A DNA stretch of 24,438 bases from a virus: IMG/VR virus record IMGVR_UViG_3300046777_001108, positions 1 through 24,438 of that record; one strand, given 5' to 3'. Under the pieces are notes generated by a model, which saw only the letters and a list, made by a program, of their open reading frames with translations, searched no databases and was not told where the DNA came from. How positions within the stretch are numbered: the first letter of the stretch is position 1; every line of letters starts with the position of its first letter. Positions 1 to 6,246 of the stretch are shown piece after piece. Both the position numbers and the translations under genes were made by a program.

Positions 1-209
1 AAACCAAACTGATTAATTTCGTACGTATTGTGTTCATCGATTGTTCCAACAAATGGGTCCTTCTTATTCCATTCTGTTGCAACAGCATCTTTACGATATG
101 GGTTATAGTAGCCAATTTCTTTTGTGTTTGAAAAAAATTTTGTCAAGTACCAACGATTTTGTTCATTGAATTTATAAAAATCTAAAATTTCTTTTGTTAA
201 AAAATTCAT
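1..209 (-). CDS. Hypothetical protein, N-terminal part
   Basis: The gene starts with ATG at 209 and runs off the left edge, so only 69 residues are visible. It begins MNFLTKEILDFYKFNEQN, is rich in aromatic and charged residues, and later has a DPFVGTID segment. I do not recognise the family with confidence; a small enzyme such as a phage hydrolase or transferase is possible but unproven. The start is supported by a TATAAT box (215-220) with the extended TGC upstream and only five bases between box and ATG, so the message is probably leaderless. It is the last visible member of the left minus-strand block. Confidence 0.7.
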   Translation of the reverse strand, partial: MNFLTKEILDFYKFNEQNRWYLTKFFSNTKEIGYYNPYRKDAVATEWNKKDPFVGTIDEHNTYEINQFG

Positions 210-214
210 AATTA

Positions 215-223
215 ATTATAGCA
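215..223 (-). promoter_or_regulatory. Leaderless extended -10 for gene 1..209
   Basis: TGC-TATAAT on the minus strand, five bases before ATG 209. No -35 at standard spacing; the TGn extension probably compensates. Confidence 0.6.
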
Positions 224-239
224 TAATGGCATTAATGCC

Positions 240-356
240 TTACTTATTATCCATCTCTTGATGATCTTTTTCCCAAACCTTTTTCCCGTCCTTATAAACA
301 GGCCAGTAGCCCAAGGCTCTCCAGTCCATCTTCGTAATCTTAGGCTCTCTTGGCAC
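240..356 (-). CDS. Small hypothetical protein, possibly the second half of a split zinc-ribbon gene
   Basis: The frame reads from GTG at 356 (38 aa) or from an internal ATG at 329 (29 aa) to TAA at 240. It contains WRALGYWPVYKDGKKVW and ends in a charged tail. The GTG start lies inside the end of the upstream frame (340..441), which carries the CxxC motif. The two frames may be overlapping coupled genes. Alternatively, they were once a single protein of about 66 aa, now separated by a +1 shift near 345-356. No convincing ribosome binding site is visible. Confidence 0.5.
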   Translation of the reverse strand: MPREPKITKMDWRALGYWPVYKDGKKVWEKDHQEMDNK

Positions 357-441
357 ACCACACCTTGTAATCGCTCATAGTTTGATGAGTATCCCAGTAC
401 TCAATGTTTTCTTTGTCCATCTTACAGGTAGGGCAGATCAT
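340..441 (-). CDS. Short CxxC protein (33 aa), possible frameshifted N-terminal half
   Basis: ATG at 441 overlaps the stop of the upstream gene by four bases (ATGA), typical of translational coupling. The 33-aa product starts MICPTCKMDKENIEYW, where CPTC looks like one half of a zinc knuckle; a further Cys lies near the end, then a stop. A single zinc half-site in so short a protein is odd. The following frame (240..356) continues with plausible protein sequence, so a frameshift or recoding event may join them. Function unknown. Confidence 0.55.
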   Translation of the reverse strand: MICPTCKMDKENIEYWDTHQTMSDYKVWCAKRA

Positions 442-557
442 TGTCTATGCCGTTTCTTATTACCAAACTTAGATTTAACTTCAGCCTTAGCCTGATTAAC
501 TATGGCGTTCGTAATGTCTTCTAAATTAAACTCTTGATCAAACTCTGCTTCGTTCAT
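438..557 (-). CDS. Small basic hypothetical protein (39 aa)
   Basis: Start ATG at 557 is chosen because GAAGGG lies just upstream on the minus strand; longer in-frame alternatives would overlap the upstream gene much more. The product has an acidic N-terminus (MNEAEFDQEFNLEDI), an amphipathic middle and a basic end (KSKFGNKKRHRQ). It overlaps the upstream membrane-protein gene by 20 bp and its stop overlaps the next ATG. No recognised domain. Confidence 0.6.
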   Translation of the reverse strand: MNEAEFDQEFNLEDITNAIVNQAKAEVKSKFGNKKRHRQ

Positions 558-789
558 TTTTATACCCTTCGCTAATACCGTTGGCAATTCCTTTAAGTCC
601 ATTATAGACAAGGAATGCAATTATTGCAACAGGCCCTGCCAAGGCAATTATGGTAGAGATTACAATGAATAGTCCTAATAGAATTGCATCTATCCCGCCA
701 AAGACTTTTAATTCTTCTTTAATCATATTCTTTAGTGTGTACCTAAACACAATCAATGAACAGGCAAGCCATAATAGTTTAACTATCAT
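538..789 (-). CDS. Small membrane protein with two predicted transmembrane segments (83 aa)
   Basis: ATG at 789 follows GGAGG with a 6-base gap and shares its A with the upstream TGA, so the pair is coupled. Residues about 1-16 and 35-68 are strongly hydrophobic, with a charged linker (KNMIKEELKVFGG) and a basic C-terminal tail (YKNERSRV). Topology suggests an inner-membrane protein. A holin is a formal possibility from size alone, but no lysis genes are adjacent. Function unknown. Confidence 0.7.
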   Translation of the reverse strand: MIVKLLWLACSLIVFRYTLKNMIKEELKVFGGIDAILLGLFIVISTIIALAGPVAIIAFLVYNGLKGIANGISEGYKNERSRV

Positions 790-995
790 CAGTATCCTCC
801 AAGACACTCGTTGCGTGTGTGAAATAATCTAATTTTTGTCATAATTTTGCGGGATGGAGCATAAAGATCATCCTTACAGGTAGTACATCTATAAGACCAC
901 TCCCCAGTAAAGAAGTTATGAACATAGCCCTTAGCGTTAGCATACTTCTTGGCTACAAAGGTTTGGAAAGGATCAGGGATTTCCATATTAATCAT
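789..995 (-). CDS. Small protein with a CxxC motif (68 aa)
   Basis: The product starts MINMEIPDPFQTFVAKKYAN and carries a CTTC motif near residue 37-40 plus a late Cys, which could form a zinc site. It overlaps the upstream gene by 8 bp and its stop overlaps the next ATG. Upstream of ATG 995 is TATGGT with an extended TGG and a 6-base gap, a weak version of the leaderless promoter seen elsewhere here. A second ATG (986) is possible. Function unknown. Confidence 0.65.
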   Translation of the reverse strand: MINMEIPDPFQTFVAKKYANAKGYVHNFFTGEWSYRCTTCKDDLYAPSRKIMTKIRLFHTRNECLGGY

Positions 996-1272
996 TGCGT
1001 GACCATACCAATCTCAAGAAGTTGTTCCATGAATATTTATCTAACGCTAAGTCTTTCCACCTAATGTAAGACTTTAGTCCTACTGCACCATAAAGAATAG
1101 CACCAAGAATAAAGCCATACTGTTTTGTAATCAGAGCATAGGCGGTCCACATAAACTCATTGAATATAAACCAAAGCCAGCCCCATCTTTTTTTACGTCC
1201 AATGGTAAACATTGCTGCTGCACCACTAAGGACAAGCACCCAAGATGCGTAGTTATTTACCCATTGTTCCAT
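988..1272 (-). CDS. Small multi-pass membrane protein, PnuC-like in character (94 aa)
   Basis: Residues about 8-28, 33-48 and 50-70 are hydrophobic and Trp/Tyr rich (WGWLWFIFNEFMWTAY, then YGFILGAILYGAVGL). This pattern is reminiscent of short PnuC-like nicotinamide riboside transporters or related phage membrane proteins; the resemblance is by eye only. The start ATG at 1272 is chosen over an ATG at 1311 because a complete promoter, TTGACT-17-TATACT, ends exactly six bases before it. The -35 box overlaps the end of the upstream sulfotransferase-like gene. Confidence 0.65.
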   Translation of the reverse strand: MEQWVNNYASWVLVLSGAAAMFTIGRKKRWGWLWFIFNEFMWTAYALITKQYGFILGAILYGAVGLKSYIRWKDLALDKYSWNNFLRLVWSRND

Positions 1273-1278
1273 ATATTT

Positions 1279-1307
1279 AGTATACCCTAATCCTGTCCTT
1301 AAGTCAA
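1279..1307 (-). promoter_or_regulatory. Leaderless promoter for gene 988..1272
   Basis: TTGACT (1302-1307), 17-bp spacer, TATACT (1279-1284), then six bases to ATG 1272. The -35 overlaps the upstream stop codon. It resolves the start of the membrane-protein gene. Confidence 0.7.
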
Positions 1308-1870
1308 ACATTACATAGGCTTAGAGCCTTATTGTATAGGTCAAACAATAAAGAATTATCCTGTTGTTCATAATGATCTTTTATTGAATCGTACAAAAAT
1401 GTATTTTTGCTGGACACTATGTACCCGCTCTTTTCCCCAAGTGTTTGTGTATAGTCAACCATGCTGTACGGTATGTTTAATTTATTTAAAACGTTGGACA
1501 TTGTTTCTTTAGGGTTTGTTATAAATTTTTCATAATCAATAAAGATATCTGCCTCTGAAACAATCTTTTTATAAAACTCTGAATAATCTTCGATATCTCC
1601 ACCAAGAATATCTGATAATTCTGTAAAACTATTAATGCTCTCTGTTTCATAAATCATAGCAGTTCTTGATGCCATACATTCTATTGGATTTCTAACTATG
1701 GTTATTATCTTTCTTCCCCTGGCATATTCTATGTCGTGAGACTTTGGAATATATGTTCCAGTGAGTTGTTTAAAGTATTCTGCAAAGTAGTTTGATCCAG
1801 ACCTTGGATAGGTTATAAGACATACTGCTGGAGGTGCCCAAGGAATAACCTCTTTTATAGACTCACCCAT
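1304..1870 (-). CDS. Sulfotransferase-like protein (188 aa)
   Basis: Residues 20-29 read TYPRSGSNYF, matching the 5'-phosphosulfate-binding loop of PAPS-dependent sulfotransferases (TYPKSGTTW-like). Residues 59-69 (VRNPIECMASR) match the 3'-phosphate-binding RDPxDxxxS element. At 188 aa it is shorter than typical 250-300 aa sulfotransferases, so it is a minimal form; the sulfate acceptor is unknown. It lies 7 bp after a second, related gene (1878..2420) and shares the same two motifs, so they are probably diverged tandem paralogues. A cell-surface or glycan modification role is inference only. Confidence 0.75.
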   Translation of the reverse strand: MGESIKEVIPWAPPAVCLITYPRSGSNYFAEYFKQLTGTYIPKSHDIEYARGRKIITIVRNPIECMASRTAMIYETESINSFTELSDILGGDIEDYSEFYKKIVSEADIFIDYEKFITNPKETMSNVLNKLNIPYSMVDYTQTLGEKSGYIVSSKNTFLYDSIKDHYEQQDNSLLFDLYNKALSLCNV

Positions 1871-1877
1871 TTTATAA

Positions 1878-2420
1878 CTAAAGAACTATTTTCTTTTCTA
1901 AAAGCCTGTTATAGTAAAAGTAACACAGGTCAATGTTGAAATCGGTCAGATCTACATCTGCATAAACCTTAAGTTCTTTACTCGACTCAACAAAGTTCTT
2001 AGAGTTATAGTCGATATCTGTAACAAACTGATGAGAATTTTCTTTGTTTATGTCTAATAGGTTTAGTGTTTTCTTAGTTACTTGATCTGGATGCTCTACA
2101 AGGTCTTTAAAGTCTATTACAATGTCTGCATGGTCATACAAAAAACTATATAGCAATACATATTCTGTTATAATTTGATTTATTCTTGGACCATCGCAGT
2201 GCGATAAATATTTTTCAAGTGCAACGTAAGAAGATATGCTGTCTTTTGGGTCTCTTGCTATTGTGACGATGGCTCTTCTTTTATTATTGTCTTTATCAAG
2301 CAAGTTGTGTACAGTATGAGATCTTTCAATATGAAAGTTTGCCTCTTTATATATAAGTCTATCAAAATAGTGAGACCCACTTCTTGGGTATGTTATTAGA
2401 TGTGGTGCTATTTTGCTCAT
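1878..2420 (-). CDS. Sulfotransferase-like protein (180 aa)
   Basis: TYPRSGSHYF at residues 10-19 is the P-loop-like PAPS-binding motif and IARDPKDSISS at about 54-64 is the 3'-phosphate-binding region. Between them is a conserved SH that follows the substrate strand (IERSHTVH), where many sulfotransferases place their catalytic His or acceptor site. The C-terminal half is acidic and aromatic. It is followed within 7 bp by the shorter paralogue 1304..1870. The ATG at 2420 has no clear Shine-Dalgarno sequence, so it may depend on upstream translation. Substrate unknown. Confidence 0.75.
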   Translation of the reverse strand: MSKIAPHLITYPRSGSHYFDRLIYKEANFHIERSHTVHNLLDKDNNKRRAIVTIARDPKDSISSYVALEKYLSHCDGPRINQIITEYVLLYSFLYDHADIVIDFKDLVEHPDQVTKKTLNLLDINKENSHQFVTDIDYNSKNFVESSKELKVYADVDLTDFNIDLCYFYYNRLLEKKIVL

Positions 2421-2421
2421 A

Positions 2422-2547
2422 TTATGAGATTAATCCCATAGAAAGATGATCTAAGCAGACATCTGCAATAACAAAGTCAGAGTGATTAACCACTATGTCG
2501 TAGTGGGTTGCATCTTTGTTACAAAAGAAACATTTTGATTTATTCAT
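2422..2547 (-). CDS. Small zinc-binding-type protein (41 aa)
   Basis: ATG at 2547 encodes MNKSKCFFCNKDATHYDIVV and later CLDH, a CxxC...CxxH arrangement expected to hold one zinc ion. Start choice is firm: TATAAT (2554-2559) with the extended TGG lies six bases upstream, giving a leaderless transcript, and this promoter begins right after the stop of the oxygenase gene 2563..4005. It thus opens a separate transcription unit for the two sulfotransferase-like genes. No DNA-binding domain can be assigned from 41 residues. Confidence 0.7.
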   Translation of the reverse strand: MNKSKCFFCNKDATHYDIVVNHSDFVIADVCLDHLSMGLIS

Positions 2548-2553
2548 GTATTT

Positions 2554-2562
2554 ATTATACCA
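2554..2562 (-). promoter_or_regulatory. Leaderless extended -10 for gene 2422..2547
   Basis: TGG-TATAAT, six bases before ATG 2547, located between two genes, so the sulfotransferase-like genes have their own transcription start. Confidence 0.7.
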
Positions 2563-4005
2563 TTAGGCAAAATCAAACCATAGAGGCATTATGTATCTTG
2601 ATCCATTGGTAGATTCTACATTGTACCAATAGTGAGGATTGCCAGGGAATAAAATAAGGTCACCAGCCTTTGGCTTTATAGTCATATTCTGATGAATAAA
2701 AGATAACTCTCCACCATGGTAATCGTCGTTTAGATATACCCATCCAGCCATATGGTTTGAGTCTTTTGACCCCATATCATCTATGCTAATCATTCTGCTA
2801 CCATTGTGCACCCACTGAGCAAACCGTGAGTTTCTTGGCTTTAGTTTTACATCATACTCTTTTTCTATCAAGTCCTGAACTGCTGGAATATATCTTTTTG
2901 AGTAATCAAGGGAGTCATAGTACAATAGATTCAACGATGGGTTTCCAAGAGGATCTGATTGGAGAAGTCTATCATTGCTTGTCTCTGTGCTATTAATTAA
3001 TTCTATGATGTTATCGCATTCATCTTTGCTTAAATAGTTATTAAATATTTTTATATTATTTTGACCGCCACCCATATTGGTAAAGTTTTTTATGGTTAGT
3101 TCAGATATTACAGCATTTCTAACTTTCTCAATGTTAGATTCAGGAACCACAATGCTGTCAAAATCTTTTACCAACTGTAGCAACTTGCTAATATCTTCTT
3201 GGTCAGTGTGGATCATAAAATCATATATGTCAAACCTTTTAGACAATTCTCTTATTTGTCTAACAACATCAACCATCGATCCCTTTATGTGGTGATACTG
3301 AGTTCTTGGTGCTGCATTTTTATCATACTTAACATTTTTCTCATCATCTGGATGATTCATGATAAGCGGATCAAGAATAAGTATTGGCTTTACTCGACTA
3401 AGGTCAATCTTTTTAAACTGATCCTTTTGCACCAAGTTATCATCAACATATATGTATTCGCAGTGCTTGTTTGCTATTCCAATTGTTGTATCTGAGGACC
3501 CAACAACTGCCATATGTGTCTTATGTTGATGAGTACTCATTAAGTCCATAATCTTATCCATCCAAACCTTAGACACTTCAACTCTTTTTGCAAGTGTGTC
3601 AATGAGCGATGGGTCATGCATGTAGTGATCTATAACTAACTTTTCAGACTTATCGTTTCCTTCGTCTCCCCATCTTCCAGCAACAAGGTTTACACCAATT
3701 CTTCCAGGGGCAAAACGATTTAATGTCTCACAAACTTTAGCAGCATAGTCTGGACTTACTCCGTATGCTGGTAAAGCAATAGTCATAATTAGTTGATCTG
3801 TTGCATCTAATGCGTCCTTAATAACTAATGAAAAGTCGATGCCTCCTGGACCATATGGCAGCAGAACAGACTTTACTCCTGCCCCATCTAACTCCTTAGC
3901 CATCTGCATAATTCCGTTAAGGTCTAAGTGCTCGATGCTATCAGTTATTTGCCAGTGTCGTCTCCACATCCAGTGAAACGTTATCTTTTTATTGTTATTT
4001 TCCAT
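2563..4005 (-). CDS. Luciferase-like monooxygenase domain fused to a degenerate 2OG-Fe(II) oxygenase domain (480 aa)
   Basis: Residues about 8-285 resemble the bacterial luciferase-like/SsuD flavin monooxygenase barrel: FHWMWRRHW at the start, GAGVKSVLLPYGPG, a strand ending in MTIALPAYGVSP, then FAPGRIGVNLVAGRWGDEG. Residues about 317-480 resemble a prolyl-hydroxylase-type 2OG oxygenase: GWVYLNDDYHGGELSF, KPKAGDLILFPGNPHYW, GSRYIMPLW. Compared with the separate oxygenase 4252..4866, the HxD His is Ser407 (SID) and the distal His is Tyr461, while Asp409 and Arg470 remain. The fused C-domain may therefore not bind iron normally. It overlaps the upstream gene by 11 bp, in one operon with 4252..4866. 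Substrate unknown. Confidence 0.75.
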   Translation of the reverse strand: MENNNKKITFHWMWRRHWQITDSIEHLDLNGIMQMAKELDGAGVKSVLLPYGPGGIDFSLVIKDALDATDQLIMTIALPAYGVSPDYAAKVCETLNRFAPGRIGVNLVAGRWGDEGNDKSEKLVIDHYMHDPSLIDTLAKRVEVSKVWMDKIMDLMSTHQHKTHMAVVGSSDTTIGIANKHCEYIYVDDNLVQKDQFKKIDLSRVKPILILDPLIMNHPDDEKNVKYDKNAAPRTQYHHIKGSMVDVVRQIRELSKRFDIYDFMIHTDQEDISKLLQLVKDFDSIVVPESNIEKVRNAVISELTIKNFTNMGGGQNNIKIFNNYLSKDECDNIIELINSTETSNDRLLQSDPLGNPSLNLLYYDSLDYSKRYIPAVQDLIEKEYDVKLKPRNSRFAQWVHNGSRMISIDDMGSKDSNHMAGWVYLNDDYHGGELSFIHQNMTIKPKAGDLILFPGNPHYWYNVESTNGSRYIMPLWFDFA

Positions 4006-4249
4006 TGATGTTTACTCTTCCCTTAGTTTTAAACCAAGAACCTATTTTAGAATATGATACCTTAGTTCTTAAAAGTTCTCCAAATGTTTCATGAGATATT
4101 TCTGAACCAAGATATTCTTGTCCAGTTTCAAGATCAATTAACTTCCATTTTCCTGGTGCTCTTGTATGCAAGATTAGATCAATTGGGTAGTCATAATCGT
4201 TTACCTCAGAACCATCTAAAAGTTTTCTTTTTTTAGTGCTATCTGTCAT
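3995..4249 (-). CDS. Conserved-type small phage protein (84 aa)
   Basis: The product starts MTDSTKKRKLLDGSEVNDYD and contains PGKWKLIDLETGQEYLGSE, a compact mixed alpha/beta sequence I associate with small conserved phage proteins of unknown function. The ATG at 4249 is chosen; a longer reading frame would extend into the upstream oxygenase gene. It sits 2 bp after the stop of 4252..4866 and overlaps the fused monooxygenase gene by 11 bp, so the three are probably cotranscribed. A weak GATAGT lies six bases upstream of ATG. Confidence 0.65.
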   Translation of the reverse strand: MTDSTKKRKLLDGSEVNDYDYPIDLILHTRAPGKWKLIDLETGQEYLGSEISHETFGELLRTKVSYSKIGSWFKTKGRVNINGK

Positions 4250-4251
4250 TT

Positions 4252-4866
4252 TTAAACTATCGTAAACCAAATAGGTAGTGTGTATCTGATGCCAGATAAA
4301 ACTTTTGTAACTTCATGTGGGTAGTGCATATTTCCTGGGAAAACAATAAACTCACCAACATTTGGCTTAAAGGACAAGTTATGTGTTTCAAACTTAATCT
4401 CTCCACCTTCGTATTCATCGTTAAGGTAGATGTGTACTGGTAGGTGGTTATCTGTAACATAGCCAAGATCATCAACATGCATCTCAAGATATGTGCCCTC
4501 TGTCCACTTAACAACGCTAAGTGTGTCCTGCTTTACTTGTATCTTTTCTTTTGCAATTCCATAAGATTTAGATATTTCCTCTATACATCTGTCGACGATA
4601 TTATAAGTGTCTAAAACACCATTGTACTTCGTCATGTGTGTTAGGGCATTACCTTGGTGATCCTTTTGAGACACGAATGTGATAGATGGTCTGTCTTCTA
4701 TGTTACGCAGAAGATATTCAACTTCTTCTTTTGTGATGAAATTAGGCACAACCTTGATATTTTCAGGGGAGTTACCAACCCTGTGGAAAAACTCTAAGTA
4801 GGATTCATTTCTTTCAATGCTCGCTGGATCATTACCAACCGCTTTACCATTTATCATGTATGTCAT
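4252..4866 (-). CDS. 2OG-Fe(II) oxygenase, prolyl-4-hydroxylase-like (204 aa)
   Basis: The double-stranded beta-helix core is recognisable at residues about 115-204. EMHVDD gives the HxD iron ligands (His130, Asp132), VHIYLNDEYEGGEIKF is the conserved strand pair, FPGNMHYPHEV supplies the distal His184, and GIRYTLPIW supplies Arg194 for the 2-oxoglutarate carboxylate. All key residues are present, so it should be active; its target (protein, free amino acid or small molecule) cannot be told. ATG 4866 is chosen because TATAAT (4873-4878) lies exactly six bases upstream. It heads an operon with 3995..4249 and the fused oxygenase. Confidence 0.8.
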   Translation of the reverse strand: MTYMINGKAVGNDPASIERNESYLEFFHRVGNSPENIKVVPNFITKEEVEYLLRNIEDRPSITFVSQKDHQGNALTHMTKYNGVLDTYNIVDRCIEEISKSYGIAKEKIQVKQDTLSVVKWTEGTYLEMHVDDLGYVTDNHLPVHIYLNDEYEGGEIKFETHNLSFKPNVGEFIVFPGNMHYPHEVTKVLSGIRYTLPIWFTIV

Positions 4867-4872
4867 ATAACC

Positions 4873-4878
4873 ATTATA
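4873..4878 (-). promoter_or_regulatory. Leaderless -10 for gene 4252..4866
   Basis: TATAAT exactly six bases before ATG 4866; no good -35 and no perfect TGn extension. Drives the oxygenase operon. Confidence 0.65.
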
Positions 4879-4972
4879 CACCATATAGCAATCTTTAAGT
4901 TCGGCGCAAAATAGAAGTAAAGAACCTTTCTATGCCCTAAACGGGCACTATTGGTTACTATCCTTCACCCTG

Positions 4973-5578
4973 CTACTTGCACTTATGAGCAATATTGTGT
5001 GGACTTTTTATCAGTTTTATATTTAAAAAACGACTTTCAATTGGGCTTAGCCCAAGATAAGATCTCCTGCTAATTACGTATTTTGATGTAAACTCCCATA
5101 AAAATGTGTCTGAGTATCCAGAGTGAGATTTATATTTTATTGTTAGGTCTTTATGACAAAATGAACATAGTGGCAAAATGTCAGACATTGCCTCACAGCC
5201 CAACCTGTTATATGTTCTGTGATGAAACTCTATCTTTTCAGTTGCTTCGCATGCCCAACAGCATTGCAAAAACCCAGATTTTCGATATTTCTTCTTCTTT
5301 TTCTTCCACTGCAAACTATTTAGATAGTCAGTATAACTTTCTCTTCCAAGATTTTCTTGTTTTCCTTTTTTCCAACTTTCGCCAACCATCTGTTCAAATG
5401 GATTAACACACAAAGCCCTATGCTTTATTTTTTTAGTACGAACATTCCAAAAAACTGCAGTCCCTCTTTTTATGACTAACCCACACGCATGGCAAAACAC
5501 CTTATTGCGAGCAATAACAGGTTTCCATTCATCTATCCTGTCTTTTACTACTTTATTAATAAGATTCTTAGTATCCAT
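4973..5578 (-). CDS. HNH endonuclease-like protein with an extra N-terminal zinc site (201 aa)
   Basis: CWAC (residues 107-110), a paired His119-His120 in EFHHRTYNRLG, and LCSFCH at 137-142 make the zinc-coordinated beta-beta-alpha HNH fold. An earlier CHAC at 29-32 may form a separate zinc ribbon. The central segment is very Lys-rich (KKKKKKYRK), suiting DNA binding. The gene overlaps its upstream neighbour 5568..5723 by 11 bp and lacks a Shine-Dalgarno sequence, so it is probably coupled to it. It could be a homing endonuclease or a terminase-associated HNH protein; the location among accessory genes favours the former. Confidence 0.75.
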   Translation of the reverse strand: MDTKNLINKVVKDRIDEWKPVIARNKVFCHACGLVIKRGTAVFWNVRTKKIKHRALCVNPFEQMVGESWKKGKQENLGRESYTDYLNSLQWKKKKKKYRKSGFLQCCWACEATEKIEFHHRTYNRLGCEAMSDILPLCSFCHKDLTIKYKSHSGYSDTFLWEFTSKYVISRRSYLGLSPIESRFLNIKLIKSPHNIAHKCK

Positions 5579-5723
5579 TTTCAATTAGCCAATCATATGT
5601 ATCTTGAAGTTCTTCTTTTGACATCTTTTCTGGTTGCAAAACGGTAAAGCCATGGCTTCTGAGCATCTCTATCTCAGGCTCAGTTAGTTCAATTTCGGAT
5701 GGGATAAGGTAATCATGGCTCAT
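5568..5723 (-). CDS. Small acidic hypothetical protein (51 aa)
   Basis: The protein starts MSHDYLIPSEIELTEPEIEM and ends in a helical stretch YDWLIENGY; acidic and probably all-helical. ATG 5723 is defined by a complete promoter, TTGACA-17-TATCCT with extended TGA, ending six bases before ATG. The -35 hexamer overlaps the stop codon of the upstream HNH gene. It is followed by, and overlaps, the HNH gene 4973..5578. I do not know its function; the sequence type looks like a small phage protein family. Confidence 0.7.
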   Translation of the reverse strand: MSHDYLIPSEIELTEPEIEMLRSHGFTVLQPEKMSKEELQDTYDWLIENGY

Positions 5724-5729
5724 ACTCTA

Positions 5730-5758
5730 AGGATATCAAAACTCATTATCAATGTCAA
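5730..5758 (-). promoter_or_regulatory. Leaderless promoter for gene 5568..5723
   Basis: TTGACA (5753-5758), 17 bp, TATCCT with TGA extension (5730-5735), six bases to ATG. Overlaps the end of the upstream HNH gene. Confidence 0.7.
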
Positions 5759-6198
5759 CTGTTCGCCCATTTCCTTAAATTGCATAACCCATGTGCTGGT
5801 CTAACATTTTCTAAAGTATCTGAGCCACCTTTTGCAAGAGGAACAAGGTGATCGATATGCAAACCATGCTCCCAACCTTCTACCCCACATTTTCGGGGAG
5901 CCATAAAGTCAATCTCATTACCACATAAATAACAATCAGTCCCATAGACAGATATAACCTGGAGTTCATTATAGTCGTTCGTAATCTTTGCTCTACGTTT
6001 TCTATTTTTAGATCTCTCTCGCTCTCTGACCTTATCAAGATTTGAAGCACGATACTTGGCAGTTACATGAGCACGATTATTCTTGGCATATCGTAATCTA
6101 TTATAGACACTGGATGCTGCTAAACACTCAAGACAAGGTTTAGTCTTATGGTTATGGTGTTTGCGATAGCCTGCATAGGTGCCACAGTTAGGATACAT
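5755..6198 (-). CDS. HNH homing-endonuclease-like protein (147 aa)
   Basis: CYLC (89-92), then HIDHLVPLAKGGSDTLENV (114 onward) and a final HGLCN form a textbook HNH nuclease (zinc Cys pairs, catalytic His in IDH, Asn/His of the last helix). The N-terminal part has CLEC and a strongly basic helical linker (RERERSKNRKRRAK) likely to contact DNA. ATG 6198 follows TTGACA-17-GATAAT with extended TGA by six bases, a divergent leaderless promoter back to back with that of the GIY-YIG gene on the other strand. Confidence 0.85.
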   Translation of the reverse strand: MYPNCGTYAGYRKHHNHKTKPCLECLAASSVYNRLRYAKNNRAHVTAKYRASNLDKVRERERSKNRKRRAKITNDYNELQVISVYGTDCYLCGNEIDFMAPRKCGVEGWEHGLHIDHLVPLAKGGSDTLENVRPAHGLCNLRKWANS

Positions 6199-6204
6199 CA
6201 AACC

Positions 6205-6233
6205 ATTATCTCAGTTTTGGCAGGGTATGTCAA
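6205..6233 (-). promoter_or_regulatory. Leaderless promoter for HNH gene 5755..6198
   Basis: TTGACA (6228-6233), 17 bp, GATAAT with TGA extension (6205-6210), six bases to ATG 6198. It interleaves with the divergent GIY-YIG promoter. Confidence 0.75.
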
Positions 6234-6234
6234 G

Positions 6235-6240
6235 TATAAT
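6235..6240 (+). promoter_or_regulatory. Leaderless -10 for GIY-YIG gene 6247..6567
   Basis: TATAAT six bases before ATG 6247, only 1 bp from the -35 of the opposite HNH promoter, so the two promoters may exclude each other. Confidence 0.65.
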
Positions 6241-6246
6241 GATCCT

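Noticed and set aside
1273-1311. Longer start for the membrane-protein gene at 1311
   Set aside because: TTGACT-17-TATACT lies inside this stretch and points to ATG 1272.
4257-4514. 85-codon minus-strand frame within the 2OG oxygenase gene
   Set aside because: Alternative frame of a gene with intact catalytic motifs.
4921-4955. Small GCCC/GGGC hairpin between the HNH and oxygenase genes
   Set aside because: Stem of only about 5 bp and no T-run on the minus strand; not convincing as a terminator.
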